From Aerococcaceae bacterium zg-252 (lineage in GTDB: Bacteria; Bacillota; Bacilli; Lactobacillales; Aerococcaceae), in assembly GCA_016237705.1 (NCBI GenBank), contig CP066204.1:1947001-2011000 (forward strand): a stretch of 64,000 nucleotides of DNA, given 5' to 3'. The notes under the pieces are model-generated. The model had not been told where the DNA came from. It saw only the letters and a list, made by a program, of their open reading frames with translations, and did not search any database. The position numbers and the translations under genes are program-made. Of the stretch, positions 62,608-64,000 are shown piece by piece (within the stretch, counting starts at the first letter, position 1; the number at the start of each line of letters is the position of its first letter).

Positions 62608-62919
62608 TTATAAATAAAATACTTCTCGCAATGACTGTGTCTGCGGACTATTATCTTCGTTAGTCTCCATAATGTCTTTCATAAAAGCCCACCACTTTTT
62701 ACATGCATCTGTCTTACTTATCTGAGCATATATTTTTATATCTTCAACTTCAAGATAGGCAAATAACTGTCCTGTTGATTCGTGTAAAAATATTGAATAG
62801 TTATGTACTCCATGTTTTTTTAATTCATCCACTAACTCTGGCCAAATTAAATCATGACGTCGTTTATATTCTTCATATTTATCTTCATAAACTTTCATTA
62901 CCAATGCTAATCTCTGCAT
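62608..62919 (-). CDS. rhaM: L-rhamnose mutarotase
   Basis: RhaM interconverts alpha and beta anomers of L-rhamnose. The 103-residue protein starts MQRLALVMKVYEDKYEEYKR, followed by HDLIWPELVDELKKHGVHNY, and ends with WWAFMKDIMETN and a LREVFYL tail, closely matching the family in length and pattern. I use the ATG at 62919, after AGAGGAG; the frame is open further upstream but without a site. It is upstream of GH105. No rhamnose isomerase, kinase or aldolase is in the window. Confidence 0.92.
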   Translation of the reverse strand: MQRLALVMKVYEDKYEEYKRRHDLIWPELVDELKKHGVHNYSIFLHESTGQLFAYLEVEDIKIYAQISKTDACKKWWAFMKDIMETNEDNSPQTQSLREVFYL

Positions 62920-62999
62920 AAATCTTGTCTCCTCTTTACTCTCGCTCACTTCGGTTATCTTTACGACCATTCTGAAATATTGCCAGGCATGAGTACAAG

Positions 63000-63999
63000 T
63001 TAAACACTTCCACCATATTTTTTGGTTATTTTTATTAATTCATGGGTGAAAATTAAACCGCGCACACCCCATTCACTCATTATCATTAGATAAATACCCT
63101 TTAATCCCATTCCGAAATATACACCCACTAAATATCCCATTCCGATTCGATATAACCACATCGAGCTCAGTGAAATCATTGTAGTAAATGAGCCTTTTCC
63201 TATCACACGTAATGCATTCGAGACAATGAAACTCATCCCCAAAAAATACAATGGAATAATATCGCCCATAAATATATTTCATGAGCATTGTCAATGGCAC
63301 TTTCTGACAAATTAAACAGCCACACTATTTTGCGAAAAAATGGTGAAATACATAAATCTGATAACAAAATAATAGCGGAACAAAGTCCTATAAATAATAA
63401 TGTTTTATTTTTCTAATATTATACCAATCATCTTGACCTACTAAACGTCCAATAAAAGGTACAGTAGCAGACGAAAGCTCAATAGGAATAATGTAAGACA
63501 ATTCCAATAATCGCATTTGCAGCGATTACTTGAGCCTCAAACTCAACAATCATTAATTGAATAATAATTTTGCCCCCATTAAAAATAAACCTTCTAGGGC
63601 AAACGAGACAAATGCTAATAAAATCGTTTTCCAGTCAACTAATGATAACATGTGTAATTGAGTTCTTGAAAGTCTAAAAAATTGACTAAATTTTCTGGAA
63701 ATAAAAAACGTCATTATTAACCCCAAAATTCTTGAAAGCATTAAAGAAAAACAAAGTCCTATTACAGCAAAATTCAATATCCGAATGAAAATAATATTAC
63801 CGACGACGTACATCGCATTAATTAATAATGATATCTTTAACGTCATCTTCGCTTGAGCAATTCCACGTAAACTACCATTTATTGCATCAATAATCGCTTG
63901 AAAGGGACAGCTCAGTATTGTACCGATAAAAAATATCTCCGCATAATAATAAACTTTTTCTCCTGCTGAATTTGCCATAATTGACACTATATTTCCTCT
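63000..63999 (-). pseudogene. Decayed MATE transporter gene, running off the right edge
   Basis: The minus strand encodes successive MATE-like pieces in different frames. From the edge, a 144-residue open piece (with IIDAINGSLRGIAQAKMTLK and ending LFLMGAKLL) stops at 63553. QLMIVEFEAQVIAANAIIGI follows in another frame, then SATVPFIGRLVGQDDWYN in another. Finally comes the C-terminal piece, with GMSFIVSNALRVIGKGSFTT and ending ITKKYGGSV at 63000. At least three frame changes are needed. The upstream part lies outside the window. The decay looks recent because all pieces remain well recognisable. Confidence 0.8.
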
Positions 64000-64000
64000 A

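Noticed and set aside
1-64000. tRNA, rRNA, riboswitch or phage genes
   Set aside because: No cloverleaf, rRNA-like or conserved riboswitch pattern and no integrase or structural phage protein was recognised on reading; a dedicated covariance-model scan was not possible.

Overview
This 64 kb window is AT-rich DNA from a Gram-positive bacterium, most likely a facultatively anaerobic member of the Lactobacillales. An Aerococcaceae-like host is plausible, but this is inference. The pointers are strong AGGAGG-type ribosome binding sites, an LPXTG-anchored surface protein, an anaerobic class III ribonucleotide reductase, Gram-positive MurNAc recycling genes and several catabolite-response (cre-like) elements. 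No rRNA, tRNA, transposase, phage gene or CRISPR array was recognised.

Region 1 (about 1-21 kb) is mostly housekeeping and small catabolic cassettes. It holds two flavin reductases (one cut by the left edge, one fused to a PAS-like domain) facing an ApbE flavin transferase. Next is an uncharacterised cassette of an alpha/beta hydrolase, a GPH-family symporter, an amidohydrolase and an AraC regulator. Then come nrdD-nrdG behind a pair of NrdR-box-like sites, a secreted orphan protein, a P-loop kinase coupled to a sucrose-phosphorylase-family enzyme, pgeF, a CoA-pyrophosphatase-like Nudix gene, and the complete MurNAc operon murQ-murP-mupG with its regulator murR.

Region 2 (about 21-28.4 kb) is a sugar cassette: a divergent AraC regulator, an ABC importer (binding protein and two permeases) and a GH2 beta-galactosidase, closed by a perfect 16-bp-stem terminator. 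A decayed aldo/keto reductase lies between it and the next region.

Region 3 (about 29-63 kb) is a large pectin and hexuronate locus. A wall-anchored PL9 pectate lyase would cut pectin at the cell surface. Two further ABC importers and a TRAP transporter would bring in fragments. A pectin methylesterase (CE8), a GH28 polygalacturonase, two GH105 unsaturated-uronyl hydrolases and an esterase-like hydrolase, all without signal peptides, would finish them inside the cell. UxaC, UxaE, UxuB and UxuA then take galacturonate and glucuronate to 2-keto-3-deoxygluconate (KDG). The KDG kinase and aldolase, the L-rhamnose catabolic genes and every ABC ATPase must lie elsewhere. Regulators here are a membrane-bound YesS-like AraC protein, an IclR protein and a second AraC protein. 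A rhamnose mutarotase fits rhamnogalacturonan as one substrate.

The most unusual structures are: a near-perfect 1,500-bp direct repeat carrying two copies of a binding-protein gene on either side of the GH28 gene; permease halves of one ABC importer transcribed divergently; four sugar-binding proteins that have signal peptides but no lipoprotein cysteine; three exact-length 282-bp repeats in the stalk of the surface lyase; a 12-bp direct repeat at 20-bp spacing in front of uxuA; and a 78-nt three-part hairpin in front of the beta-galactosidase gene.
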